NCBI RefSeq assembly: GCF_003634315.1
Contig: NZ_RBXL01000001.1
Coordinates: 3,762,501-3,826,500 of the forward strand
Direction of reading: 5' to 3'
Length of the DNA stretch: 64,000 nt
Source of the DNA: Thiocapsa rosea
Lineage (GTDB): Bacteria; Pseudomonadota; Gammaproteobacteria; Chromatiales; Chromatiaceae
The position numbers and the translations under genes were made by a program. Every line of letters begins with the position of its first letter. The stretch's first letter is position 1. Shown here one piece after another: positions 36,176 to 44,776 of this stretch. The notes under the pieces were generated by a model, which saw only the letters and a list, made by a program, of their open reading frames with translations, did not search any database and had not been told where the DNA came from.

Positions 36176-38322
36176 GGTGCCAACGCGGGAGGTTCCGCGA
36201 GCGGCGGCAGTTCGCGTTTCGGGCCGAGCCAGGACACCAGCTCGGAATCGCCCGACGGCCATTGGCCCTTCGCCTGATTATCGGGTGCAGTGCCGCTGAA
36301 GATCAGATAGCTGTATTTCCCGTAGTGCGGGAGCTTGCGGGCAAGGCCGGGGAGTGCGGCCGGCTCGCTCGCGGCGAGCCAGCCGAGCGGCTGTCGGTCC
36401 TGCCACGCGGTGAGCACGGGGCTGACCTGCGCGCCGTCGAGCCTGTCCTCGCCGCCGAGTCGGAGTCGGCGTTGCTCGGGCTCCAGCGCGACACCTTGCG
36501 CGAGCTGCGCAAATCGATCGAGCCAGCGGTTTTCCCAGCCCATCAGCCACACCGCCCGGTCCTCGGGCAGAGACTTCAGGGTGTCGTCCCACCGGATCTC
36601 CCAGCCGGGGTGACCTGTCTTCCATGCCTCGGCGAGGCGCCGGTAGCCGTCCTTGAAGGCATAGGGTGCCGCGGCGGGCAGGACCATGAGTCCGCGGTCG
36701 GATCCGAAGAGGTTGCTCAAGGCGACGGGCGTCTCGCCCGGGAGCAGCTCGCGGAAGACGTCGAGCCAGGGATCGATCGCGACCCGGACCGGCGCGGACG
36801 GCAGGGCGACCGTGAAGTCCGCGCTCGCTCCGGTGAGTTCGACGACGAGACTGACCGGGTCGCCCGTCTCTTGATGCACGAGCAGGGGGACACGCACGGG
36901 GAAGGGCTCGCCGCCCTGGGTCTGCTCGATTCGGCCGGTCAGCGCGAAACCCGTGTCGGCTCCCGCGTCTGCGGGGACGACCGCGACCTCCGCGAGGCGG
37001 ATCCGCGGCGCGCCGGTGCGCGTCGTCCATGTTTGAAAGAAGTCTCCGAGATCGCGCCCGCTCGCGGCCTCGAACGAGCGGCGCAGATCATCGAAGTCGG
37101 CGACACGAAATCGGTTGTCGGTCCAGACACGCGCAAGCCCGGCCTTGAACGCCTCGTCGCCGAGCTGGCGGCGCAGCATGTGGAAGAGCATGGCGCTCTT
37201 GCCGTAGCCGATCGCCTGGGAGGCTGCGCCGTGACGGCCGCGGAACTCGACGACCGGGAAGTCGCTGCTGTCTCGCACATAGTCGGCGTAGCCCTTGAGC
37301 ATCTCGCGCCGATAGACCCAGCCCTCGCCGGCGCGCTCGCGCATCAGGTGATCGGCCAGGTAGGTGGTGAGCCCCTCGGACCAATTGCCGGCTTGGTAGT
37401 CGACATAGACGCCGTTGCCCCACCAGTTATGAAGGATCTCGTGGGGGTAGGAGGTGTGGATGATGAAGGGCAGGCGGATGACTTGCGATCCGAGGAGCGT
37501 GAAGGAGGGCATGCCGTAGCCGGTCTCCCAGAAGTTCTCGACCAATGCGAACTTGGCGAACGGATAGGCGCCGATCAATTCGGAATAGAGGTTGATGTAG
37601 GTCGCGGTCGCGTCCAGATAGCGCCGTGCCAGTGCCGCGTCGGCCTCGCGCAGGTAGACTTGGGCCTCGTATTCGGCGTCTCCGGCCTGAGCTTGATCGA
37701 TATAGCGTTCGAAAGGTGCCGCGATCAGATAGATGTCGTCCTGCGGATGGGTCTCACGCCAGGTGGACAGTGCGCTTGACGGATCGCCCGGACCCTCGCC
37801 CTGCGAGACCGCGGTCCAGCCGTCCGGAAGTGTCACTGCGAGCGAGAAGGTTTGAAGGCTGTCCGGGATGCGCGGATACCAGCCGCTGTTGCCGTCGAGA
37901 AAGACGCCCTCGGGCGCGATGGTGCCGCGCGACCACTCGCGGGTACGGCCCATGCCTTCGGCGATCTGCTCGCGTGCATGACGGATGGATCCGCCGTAGG
38001 TCAGGGTGACGGGGCCCGGTGCGGACATGCGAAGCCGGTAGCCGGTGAGATGTCCAAGGTGTTCGGCGATGTCGATTCGCGCATTCTCGGAGGCGACTTC
38101 CGGCTCCATCCCGGCATGCAGCAGCAGCAACCATTCCGGTCTGTCGTCCGGGAATGTCAGCGTATCCCGCACCTGCAGGGTGCCCGCAGCGGGGTCGATA
38201 CGGGCCTCGATCGCGTGCTCGACGAGCACTGCGTCTGCCGAAAGGTGGGTCGACCCGAGAAGGATCGACCCGAGAAGGATCGAACGGAAGAGCAGGAGGC
38301 TTGAAACGAACAGGTTTCGCAT
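36172..38322 (-). CDS. M1-like zinc metallopeptidase, secreted or membrane-anchored
   Basis: About 716 residues. After a signal-like segment (MRNLFVSSLLLFRSILLGS) comes an N-terminal beta domain and then the gluzincin core with HEILHNWWGNG and the third zinc ligand in NWSEGLTTYLADH, 18-20 residues on. The HEXXH motif reads HEILH. The C-terminal third lacks a clear ERAP-like helical domain and may be a binding module. Function as an aminopeptidase is inferred from fold only. ATG 38322 is preferred because it begins the signal sequence; ATG 38337 and 38376 are alternatives. Confidence 0.85.
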   Translation of the reverse strand: MRNLFVSSLLLFRSILLGSILLGSTHLSADAVLVEHAIEARIDPAAGTLQVRDTLTFPDDRPEWLLLLHAGMEPEVASENARIDIAEHLGHLTGYRLRMSAPGPVTLTYGGSIRHAREQIAEGMGRTREWSRGTIAPEGVFLDGNSGWYPRIPDSLQTFSLAVTLPDGWTAVSQGEGPGDPSSALSTWRETHPQDDIYLIAAPFERYIDQAQAGDAEYEAQVYLREADAALARRYLDATATYINLYSELIGAYPFAKFALVENFWETGYGMPSFTLLGSQVIRLPFIIHTSYPHEILHNWWGNGVYVDYQAGNWSEGLTTYLADHLMRERAGEGWVYRREMLKGYADYVRDSSDFPVVEFRGRHGAASQAIGYGKSAMLFHMLRRQLGDEAFKAGLARVWTDNRFRVADFDDLRRSFEAASGRDLGDFFQTWTTRTGAPRIRLAEVAVVPADAGADTGFALTGRIEQTQGGEPFPVRVPLLVHQETGDPVSLVVELTGASADFTVALPSAPVRVAIDPWLDVFRELLPGETPVALSNLFGSDRGLMVLPAAAPYAFKDGYRRLAEAWKTGHPGWEIRWDDTLKSLPEDRAVWLMGWENRWLDRFAQLAQGVALEPEQRRLRLGGEDRLDGAQVSPVLTAWQDRQPLGWLAASEPAALPGLARKLPHYGKYSYLIFSGTAPDNQAKGQWPSGDSELVSWLGPKRELPPLAEPPALAP

Positions 38323-38431
38323 CAGTCTAGGGTCCATGCGGCTGAGGGATCGGGAGCGCGAGCGAACTGTCCGCATTGCGCCGAGTTCAAATATGCGGGC
38401 CGATTCGGCTCATGACCAGAGAGGATTTTTC

Positions 38432-39607
38432 GTGTCCTATTGTCAACTGTCGGCGTTCGTCGTCACGGCCGTGCTGGTGTCCGGGGCCTGCGCAGCGTAC
38501 GGGCCTCCGTCTCCGACGACCCCTCCCGCACAAGCCGACGCGTCGCAGGCGCCCGACCCGGGGACACGTGTCCTGGATCTTGCCGCGCTGTCGGATATGA
38601 GCAACCTGCTCGATCGGATCGCCGATCGACGTGTCGTCTTTGTCGGCGAGAGCCACGACCGCTACGAGGACCACCTCAACCAACTGGCTGTGATCGAGGG
38701 CCTGCACGCGCGCGGAACATCGCTGGCCATCGGGATGGAGTTCTTCCAACAACCCTACCAGGCGGCGATCGACGCCTACATCGCGGGCGAGATCGACGAG
38801 GCGGAGTTTCTGCGCCGCACGGAATATTTCGACCGCTGGCGTTTCGATTATCGGCTCTATCGTCCTATCCTGCGCTTCGCGCGCGAGCACGGCATCCCGG
38901 TGATCGCCTTGAATCTGGAAGCCGAGCTGACGCGACGTGTCGGGGAGGTCGGGATCGCCGGCCTGACCGAGGCCGAGCGCGCCCGTATCCCGGCCGAGAT
39001 CGATCGCGGCGACCCGACCTACCGCGAGCGCATCGAGGCGGTGTTCGCGATGCACCCGAGCGAGCGCAAGCAGGATGTCGAGAACTTTCTGGAGGTCCAG
39101 CTTCTTTGGGACGAGGGGATGGCCGAACGCGCCGCGGCCTATTTGAAGGCGAACCCGGAACGCACGCTTGTCGTGCTGGCGGGATCCGGTCATGTGGAGT
39201 ACGGTCAGGGGATCCCCAGCCGCCTGACGCGTCGTCTCGATGTCCCGACGGTGACCATCCTCAACGGGACCCAGCGCCGCATGGATCCGGCAGCGGCCGA
39301 TTACTTCCTCTATCCGCAGGAGATTGCGCTGCCCGCGTCCGGCCTGCTCGGGGTCATGCTCGAATCGGGTATCGACAGGGGCGGTGCGCTCGTCCAAGGC
39401 TTTGCGGAGTCGAGCGGGGCCAAGGATGCCGGTATCCAGGAAGGGGATCGCATCGTGCAGATCGGCGACCAACCGGTGAGCGCCTACGCCGACGTGCGCA
39501 TCGCCTTGCTCGACAAGGGGCCGGGAGAGAAGATGCCCGTCGAGGTCCTGCGCAAGCGCACGCTCGGGGCCGACGAGCGTCTGAGCTTCCAGGTGGAGCT
39601 GCGTTGA
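38432..39607 (+). CDS. ChaN-family lipoprotein with C-terminal PDZ domain
   Basis: 391-residue predicted lipoprotein. GTG 38432 gives a signal peptide ending in the lipobox VSGAC. The central domain matches ChaN-like (DUF399) haem-binding lipoproteins: RRVVFVGESHDRYEDHL, AIGMEFFQQPYQAAID, and VVLAGSGHVEYGQGIPSR. A PDZ domain follows from about residue 300 (ALVQGFAESSGAKDAGIQEGDRIVQIGD). The combination suggests an envelope protein that binds haem or iron and docks to a partner through the PDZ. The stop overlaps the next gene's TTG (TTGA). Confidence 0.85.
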   Translation: MSYCQLSAFVVTAVLVSGACAAYGPPSPTTPPAQADASQAPDPGTRVLDLAALSDMSNLLDRIADRRVVFVGESHDRYEDHLNQLAVIEGLHARGTSLAIGMEFFQQPYQAAIDAYIAGEIDEAEFLRRTEYFDRWRFDYRLYRPILRFAREHGIPVIALNLEAELTRRVGEVGIAGLTEAERARIPAEIDRGDPTYRERIEAVFAMHPSERKQDVENFLEVQLLWDEGMAERAAAYLKANPERTLVVLAGSGHVEYGQGIPSRLTRRLDVPTVTILNGTQRRMDPAAADYFLYPQEIALPASGLLGVMLESGIDRGGALVQGFAESSGAKDAGIQEGDRIVQIGDQPVSAYADVRIALLDKGPGEKMPVEVLRKRTLGADERLSFQVELR

Positions 39608-40980
39608 GACGCGTGCGACCGGAACTGCTCTCGCCTGCGGGCTCGCCGCAGGCCATGCGTTACGCCTTCGCCTACGGGGCCGATGCGGTTTATGCCGGTC
39701 TGCCCAGGTACAGTCTGCGGGTGCGCAACAACGCCTTCGACGGGGCGACGCTCGCGAGCGCGGTCACCGAGGCGCACGCGGGCGGCAAGCGCTTCTATTT
39801 GGCCGCCAACATCCTCTCGCACGGGGCCAAGCTCAAGAGCTTCGTCGCAGACCTGGAGCCGATCCTCGCGATGGGTCCGGATGCCCTGATCATGGCCGAC
39901 CCCGGTCTGATCATGCTGGTGCGCGAGCGCTGGCCGGATCAGCCGATCCATCTCTCGGTGCAGGCGAACACCACCAATGCCGCAGCGGTGCGCTTCTGGT
40001 CGGCGCAGGGGGTCTCGCGGGTGATCCTCTCGCGCGAGCTGTCGTTGGACGAGGTGGCCGAGATCCGTGCGGCCTGTCCCGACGTCGAGCTCGAGGTCTT
40101 CGTGCACGGCGCACTCTGCATCGCCTACTCCGGACGCTGTTTGTTGTCGGGTTATTTCAATCATCGCGACGCCAACCAGGGCGCCTGCACCAACGCCTGC
40201 CGGTGGGACTATCGAGTGGCGAGTGCGGCGTTGGCCGAGGCGCTGGCGGTCCCCCCGGACCTTTCCACGGACCTTGCAGGCGATGTCGGGGGAGACATCG
40301 CGGGCGCGCCGCGGCATCCGGCCGCCGACGAGGTCTATCTGCTCGAAGAGCGCGAGCGGCCGGGTTCCTATCTGCCGATCTTCGAGGACGAGGCGGGGAC
40401 CTATATCCTCAACTCGCGCGACTTGCGCGCGGTCGAGCATGTCGCGCGGCTGGTGTCGATGGGCATCGATTCGCTGAAGATCGAGGGCCGGACGAAGTCC
40501 CACTACTATGTGGCGCGTACCTCTCAGGTCTACCGCGCAGCGATCGACGACGCGCTCGCCGGGCGTGCGTTCCGCAAGGATCTGCTGACCGATCTGGAAG
40601 GGCTTGCCAACCGCGGCTACACCGAAGGTTTCTACCGGCGCCATGCCCCGAGCGAGCTGCAGAACTATGACGACGGGGCCTCGCGCAACCAGCGGCAGAT
40701 CTTTGTCGGCGAGGTCACCGTCAGCAGCGACGGCTGGGCGGACGTCAGGGTCAAGAACCGCTTCGCGGTGGGTGATGAGCTGGAACTCTTGACCCCGGCC
40801 GGGAATCGCCGCTTCCGCTTGGAATCCATGCGCAGAGACGACGGCACGGAGCTTCAACTCGCGCCGGGAGACGGCTGGCAGGTGCGCATCCCCGTCCCGG
40901 CACCGGTTTCTTCGGCGCTCGACGGTTACGCGCTGCTGACCCGAATGCTGTCCGAGCCCCTGGCAACATCGTCCACGTAG
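39604..40980 (+). CDS. Peptidase U32 family protein, YegQ/TrhP-like
   Basis: 458-residue U32-family protein. Despite the family name, the YegQ/TrhP group takes part in tRNA wobble-uridine hydroxylation (ho5U). The family features are PELLSPAGSPQAMRYAFAYGADAVYAG at the N-terminus, the U32 signature ELEVFVHGALCIAYSGRCLLS, GACTNACRWDY and LKIEGRTKSHYYVA. Cysteines in these motifs fit an iron-sulfur-binding site. TTG 39604 is chosen because GGTGGAG lies 5 nt upstream and it overlaps the previous stop; GTG 39613 is possible. Confidence 0.85.
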   Translation: MRRVRPELLSPAGSPQAMRYAFAYGADAVYAGLPRYSLRVRNNAFDGATLASAVTEAHAGGKRFYLAANILSHGAKLKSFVADLEPILAMGPDALIMADPGLIMLVRERWPDQPIHLSVQANTTNAAAVRFWSAQGVSRVILSRELSLDEVAEIRAACPDVELEVFVHGALCIAYSGRCLLSGYFNHRDANQGACTNACRWDYRVASAALAEALAVPPDLSTDLAGDVGGDIAGAPRHPAADEVYLLEERERPGSYLPIFEDEAGTYILNSRDLRAVEHVARLVSMGIDSLKIEGRTKSHYYVARTSQVYRAAIDDALAGRAFRKDLLTDLEGLANRGYTEGFYRRHAPSELQNYDDGASRNQRQIFVGEVTVSSDGWADVRVKNRFAVGDELELLTPAGNRRFRLESMRRDDGTELQLAPGDGWQVRIPVPAPVSSALDGYALLTRMLSEPLATSST

Positions 40981-41057
40981 GTCATGCCGACCAGAGGTCG
41001 CCCAACGCTGCGCGGGGGAACAGGCTTTGGCGATTTCCGGGAAAGCATCTACCGGCG

Positions 41058-41085
41058 TGTAGGGGCGAATTAATTCGCCCCTACA
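41058..41085. repeat. 28-bp perfect palindrome
   Basis: TGTAGGGGCGAATT (41058-41071) followed by its exact complement to 41085. It is similar to the common intergenic GTAGGGGCGAATT repeat of many bacteria and may serve as a 3'-end hairpin for the U32 gene. Confidence 0.85.
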
Positions 41086-41132
41086 AGACTTCCCGGCATG
41101 CGCAGTCGGGATGCCAATTCACGGAAATGACC

Positions 41133-41218
41133 TTAAACCGCGTCTCACCGAGATCGAGGATATCTCCAAAGCCAGACGCAAAGTGAAAATGACGCATGTC
41201 GCACTGGACGCGGTTTAG
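41133..41218. repeat. Single palindromic element, class E
   Basis: An 86-bp element with ends TTAAACCGCGTC/GGACGCGGTTTAG. The core (ATCGAGGATATCTCC) is shared with the element at 56358-56443. It lies between convergent genes and supplies the TAA of the YcgN-like gene. Confidence 0.92.
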
Positions 41219-41700
41219 CGGATCCAATCGATGAGATGCATCAGCGGGTCCGTCTTCGGCCCCGGCTTGATCGCTCGCCCGTACAGGCTCTGCCCGGCTT
41301 CCAAGACGGAATCCGGATCGCCGGTGATCAGCGGATGCCAGCTCGGCAACGGCTTACTCTCGGCCAACAGCCGGTAGGCGCAGGTCTCCGGAAGCCACCT
41401 TGAGTTCGCCAATGCTGCAGGTGTCAAAGTGACGCAATCGGGCATGCGCCGCGCCCGATCGGCATAATCGCTGCACCTGCAGCTGTCGAGATCCAGAAGC
41501 GCGCAGGCGACGCGCGAATAGATGATGTCCCCGGTCTCCTCTTCCTCGAACTTCTCGAGACAGCATTTCGCGCAGCCGTCGCAGAGTGACTCCCACTGCT
41601 CGGGGCTCATGGCCGAGAGCGGGGTCGTCTCCCAGAATCTCGCCACGCCTTCATCGGGGCCTCTATCGGGGCCTTCATCGGGTTCGCGCATGTCGGGCAT
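41215..41700 (-). CDS. YcgN family cysteine-cluster protein
   Basis: 161-residue protein of the YcgN/UPF0260 family (YkgJ-type cysteine cluster). The motif LCDGCAKCCLEKFE carries four clustered cysteines, with further ones in CALLDLDSCRCSDY and PDCVTL, fitting a metal or Fe-S site. The conserved C-terminal WHPLITGDPDSV is present. Function is unknown. ATG 41700 or 41691 are both possible. The stop lies in the class E repeat. Confidence 0.9.
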   Translation of the reverse strand: MPDMREPDEGPDRGPDEGVARFWETTPLSAMSPEQWESLCDGCAKCCLEKFEEEETGDIIYSRVACALLDLDSCRCSDYADRARRMPDCVTLTPAALANSRWLPETCAYRLLAESKPLPSWHPLITGDPDSVLEAGQSLYGRAIKPGPKTDPLMHLIDWIR

Positions 41701-42122
41701 ATCCACAGGTTGCTGATGTCGCCTATCTTGACCGATCCGGAGGGTCGATGCACCCCGTCGCGGGCGGGCCGTCGGTTGGATCTCAAGCCGTCGTATCCGA
41801 TCTCGGGCTTCGCGATCTGGCCTCATCGGACCGATGACCGCCTTTGTGGACTTGACTTTTTTGCGAACCCGGATCGACTCGCAAAGACGTTATGCACACC
41901 GACAGATGTCTCCCGAGGGGTCGCTCGGGAGCCTCGGGCCTTCATCGTTCATTTTTCGGGAGAATCTTTAAGCCATTGTTTTTATTATTCTCATACGGGC
42001 CCTGTTGGTCAAAGGCTTTCGAAGAAACAGTCACATGGGCACTGCGCTCATTCCCCACTGCACAACTCGCCCACAGACTTATCCACAGGCTGATGCTGCC
42101 TTTTCCGGGGCAACAGGGCTGG
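41701..42122. other. Gene-free region with one DnaA-box-like site
   Basis: No convincing coding frame. A single consensus DnaA box TTATCCACA occurs at 42079-42087 beside CCACAGAC. No cluster of boxes or AT-rich unwinding element accompanies it, so it is not an origin. The flank to 42378 is occupied by the composite repeat at 42123-42316. Confidence 0.6.
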
Positions 42123-42316
42123 CTAAACCGCGTCCAGAGCGAGATGCGCACTTTCGAGTGAGTTCGGCGTTTGGTGCATCCACGGCCCTTGGCTGGAACG
42201 CGGTTTAAAACCATATCTTTTTTAATTTCTTAAACCGCGCCGGCTCCAGCGTTTGTCAACTCAGCCGAGGCGGATCCCATCCAAAAACATCGCATACCGC
42301 GGAGGGCGCGGTTTAA
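42123..42316. repeat. Composite palindromic repeat, class A then inverted class B
   Basis: Class A element 42123-42208, 21-bp spacer with TTTTTT, inverted class B element 42230-42316. The spacer is nearly identical to that at 28662-28682. It lies upstream of ogt rather than between convergent genes. Confidence 0.95.
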
Positions 42317-42378
42317 GATGAACATGACCTTGCCTCGGTCGAAGACCGGATGCCGATACTCCATCGGAGGAAGACACC

Positions 42379-42918
42379 ATGCCGCAGACTCTGATCAAGA
42401 CTCCCATCGGCCCGATCGGCATCCACTGGAACGGCGAGACCTTGACCGGCGTTGATTTGGACCCGCCGGACGGGGGAGCCGAAGCGGGATCGGAAACGAT
42501 GCCGTCCGCCATCCGGCAACAACTCGCGGCCTATTTCGAGCAGGCATCGGCCGGTTTCGATCTTCCGATCGTGCTGATCGGCACCGATTTCCAGCAACGC
42601 GTCTGGGCCGAGCTGCGTCGGATCCCCGCAGGCGAGACCCGCACCTACGGCGAGATCGCGCGAGAACTCGGAAGCGCCCCGCGCGCGGTCGGACAGGCCT
42701 GTCGCGCCAACCCCTGTCCGATCGTGGTGCCCTGCCATCGGGTGGTCGCGGTCAACGGCCTCGGCGGGTTCTCGGGCGATACGAGTGGACGTAAGCTCGA
42801 GGTTAAGCGCTGGCTGCTCTCGCATGAGGCCCGTAAACCGCGTCTGTGCTCTCAACAGCCGTTTGAGTCGGACCCTCTGCCGGAGGATCCCCGTGGACTT
42901 TTCCCTGACGCGGTTTAG
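42379..42918 (+). CDS. ogt: Methylated-DNA--protein-cysteine S-methyltransferase
   Basis: 179-residue suicide enzyme that removes methyl groups from O6-methylguanine. The active-site motif IVVPCHRVV and the helix-turn-helix region (RIPAGETRTYGEIARELG) are intact. The natural domain ends near WLLSHEAR (about residue 151). The last 29 residues (KPRLCSQQPFESDPLPEDPR and on) are translated from a palindromic repeat, whose right end supplies the TAG. The tail is therefore probably recently acquired and not needed for activity. Confidence 0.93.
   Translation: MPQTLIKTPIGPIGIHWNGETLTGVDLDPPDGGAEAGSETMPSAIRQQLAAYFEQASAGFDLPIVLIGTDFQQRVWAELRRIPAGETRTYGEIARELGSAPRAVGQACRANPCPIVVPCHRVVAVNGLGGFSGDTSGRKLEVKRWLLSHEARKPRLCSQQPFESDPLPEDPRGLFPDAV
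42833..42918. repeat. Palindromic element, class F, inside the 3' end of ogt
   Basis: An 86-bp element with ends GTAAACCGCGTC/TGACGCGGTTTAG. Its interior differs from all other classes in the window. Unlike other copies, it is read through as the last codons of a gene. Confidence 0.9.
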
Positions 42919-43125
42919 ATGAAAAAGAAACAAAAAATTAAATACTTAAGAGCCGTCCGTGCCGGCATTTGCGGGCTGCCGCAAGGTCGATACCGGATGA
43001 TGCCCTCGGGTCTTGCTCCCAAGGTCGGTCACCCGAAACATCACTCGCTCGTGACATCCGCTCTGCGGTGTCACGCATGCCCCGGGGCGCTCTGCGCCAC
43101 GTTCTGCGATGGCCGGCGGAGTGCC

Positions 43126-43222
43126 GTAGGGTGGACATGCGCTGTAGGGTGGACAAGCGCAGCGCAGTCCACCAACGCCGGTGCAGGACTCGGTGGACTT
43201 CGCTCTCGCTCGTCCACCCTAC
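43126..43222. repeat. GTAGGGTGGAC repeat cluster
   Basis: GTAGGGTGGAC occurs at 43126 and 43144, with the exact complement GTCCACCCTAC at 43212-43222. The inner arms carry AAGCGCAGCGCAGTCCACC-type sequence, a motif widespread in gammaproteobacterial intergenic DNA. The 371-bp gap 42919-43289 has no protein gene. Confidence 0.85.
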
Positions 43223-43278
43223 CGGCCCGGTTTGTGAACATCGCCCAACCGGGGATGATGACCTCGCATCTCACAGGA

Positions 43279-43290
43279 GACGCGGTTTAA
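43279..43290. repeat. Orphan right end of a palindromic element at the xerD start
   Basis: GACGCGGTTTAA occurs without a matching left end within 90 bp. Its last A is the first base of the xerD ATG. The rest of the element may have been replaced by the GTAGGGTGGAC repeat. Confidence 0.7.
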
Positions 43291-44186
43291 TGCCTCCGGA
43301 TTCGGGGGTCATCGAGGGTTTTGCCGATGCACTCTGGCTCGAGCGGGGTCTGAGTCCGAATACGCTGGCGGCCTATCAGTCGGATCTGCGTGCCTTCGCC
43401 GCCTGGGTCGCGCGCGAGCGTGGTCGCTCGCTGATCGAGGCGCAGCGGTTGGACCTGCTGGATTATCTGGTCGTTCTCTCGCAGGAGGGCCGTAAGCCGC
43501 GCTCGAGTGCGCGTCTGTTGTCCTGTCTACGCCAGTTCTATCAGTATCTGCTGCGGCGCGGTGTGATCCGCGACGATCCGAGCGCCCGTGTCAAGGCGCC
43601 GAAGCTCGGTCGACCTCTGCCCAAGAGTCTGAGCGAGCTTGAGGTCGAGGCGCTCTTGGGTGCACCCGATACCGCCGATGCGCGGGGGCACCGGGACCGA
43701 ACCATGCTCGAGGTACTCTACGCGAGCGGTCTGCGGGTGACCGAGCTGGTCACCCTCACGACCGGGCAGGTCGGTCTGACGCAGGGCGTTGTGCGGATCG
43801 TCGGCAAGGGCGATAAGGAACGGCTGGTGCCGCTCGGAGAGGAGGCGACATCCTGGCTGCTCGACTATCTGCGCGGACCCCGTGCCGAGCTGCTCGGCGG
43901 TCGCGTGACCGAGTATCTCTTTCCGACCTGCCGCAGCGAGTGCATGACGCGCCAGGCGTTCTGGCTGTTGATCAAGCGCTACGCGCTTGAGGCGGGCGTC
44001 TTCAAGCCCCTCTCGCCCCACACCCTGAGGCACGCCTTCGCCACGCACCTACTCAATCATGGCGCGGATTTGCGGGTGGTGCAGATGCTCTTGGGTCACA
44101 GCGACCTTTCAACCACACAGATCTACACCCATGTTGCCCGTGAGCGCTTAAAGCAGCTCCATGCGCGCCATCATCCACGGGGCTGA
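43290..44186 (+). CDS. xerD: Site-specific tyrosine recombinase XerD
   Basis: 298 residues, the standard XerD length. It resolves chromosome dimers at dif together with XerC. The N-terminal core-binding SAM-like domain (LSPNTLAAYQSDLRAFAAWV) is followed by the catalytic domain with all tyrosine-recombinase residues: Arg in ASGLRVTEL, His and Arg in HTLRHAFATH, His in LLGHSD and the nucleophile Tyr in TQIYTHV. An AGGAGA lies 9 nt before the ATG, just outside the repeat end that abuts the start codon. Confidence 0.95.
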   Translation: MPPDSGVIEGFADALWLERGLSPNTLAAYQSDLRAFAAWVARERGRSLIEAQRLDLLDYLVVLSQEGRKPRSSARLLSCLRQFYQYLLRRGVIRDDPSARVKAPKLGRPLPKSLSELEVEALLGAPDTADARGHRDRTMLEVLYASGLRVTELVTLTTGQVGLTQGVVRIVGKGDKERLVPLGEEATSWLLDYLRGPRAELLGGRVTEYLFPTCRSECMTRQAFWLLIKRYALEAGVFKPLSPHTLRHAFATHLLNHGADLRVVQMLLGHSDLSTTQIYTHVARERLKQLHARHHPRG

Positions 44187-44286
44187 ACCGGAACGAGGGC
44201 GGTGCGGTGCGCGAGCGGTTCGCTTTTGGCGGGTTTTCTCGCACAATGGCCGTCTTCGGTGATTTGCCTGTGGAGCTAGAAAACCT

Positions 44287-44769
44287 ATGCCATCGTTCGA
44301 CATCGTCTCGGAAACCGACCTGCAGGAAGTCCGCAACGCGGTCGACCAGGCCAACCGGGAGATCGACACCCGGTTCGACTTCAAGGGGGTGAAGGCGAGT
44401 TTCGAGCTGAGCGACGAGAAGATCCTGATGATCGGCGAGCAGGAATTTCACCTGCAGCAGATGATGGATATCCTCCGTCAAAAGCTGGTCAAACGAAAGA
44501 TCGATCTCGCATCGCTCGACCCGGGCGACCCCGTCTCGAATCTCAGCGCGGCCCGACAGGAGATCGCACTCAAACAGGGTGTCGACAGCGAGACCGCCAA
44601 GCGCATGGTCAAGGCCGTCAAGGCGAGCAAGACCAAGGTGCAGGCCCAGATTCAGGGAGACCAGGTCCGTGTCTCCGGAAAAAAACGCGATGACCTCCAG
44701 GAAGCGATCGCGCTGCTGCGCGGCGAAGATTGGGGTCTGCCGATCCAGTTCACCAACTTCAGAGATTGA
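44287..44769 (+). CDS. yajQ: YajQ family cyclic-di-GMP-binding protein
   Basis: 160-residue protein with two swapped ferredoxin-like domains. Members bind cyclic di-GMP or nucleotides and act as effectors. The sequence is complete from MPSFDIVSETDLQEVRNAVD to the C-terminal GLPIQFTNFRD. No regulator or target gene is adjacent. It ends 7 bp upstream of dsbC, suggesting cotranscription. Confidence 0.94.
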   Translation: MPSFDIVSETDLQEVRNAVDQANREIDTRFDFKGVKASFELSDEKILMIGEQEFHLQQMMDILRQKLVKRKIDLASLDPGDPVSNLSAARQEIALKQGVDSETAKRMVKAVKASKTKVQAQIQGDQVRVSGKKRDDLQEAIALLRGEDWGLPIQFTNFRD

Positions 44770-44776
44770 ATATCCA

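Noticed and set aside
42079-42087. Replication origin signalled by TTATCCACA
   Set aside because: Only one clear DnaA box is present, with no dnaA/dnaN, no box cluster and no AT-rich unwinding region.
41710-42093. 127-codon frame between the YcgN gene and ogt
   Set aside because: Composition unlike neighbouring genes, no recognisable motif, and the frame runs into an intergenic stretch with a DnaA-box-like site just before a repeat.
42919-43290. Frames covering 42919-43290 upstream of xerD
   Set aside because: They read through the GTAGGGTGGAC repeat cluster and end in the orphan repeat terminus; no conserved protein is recognisable.
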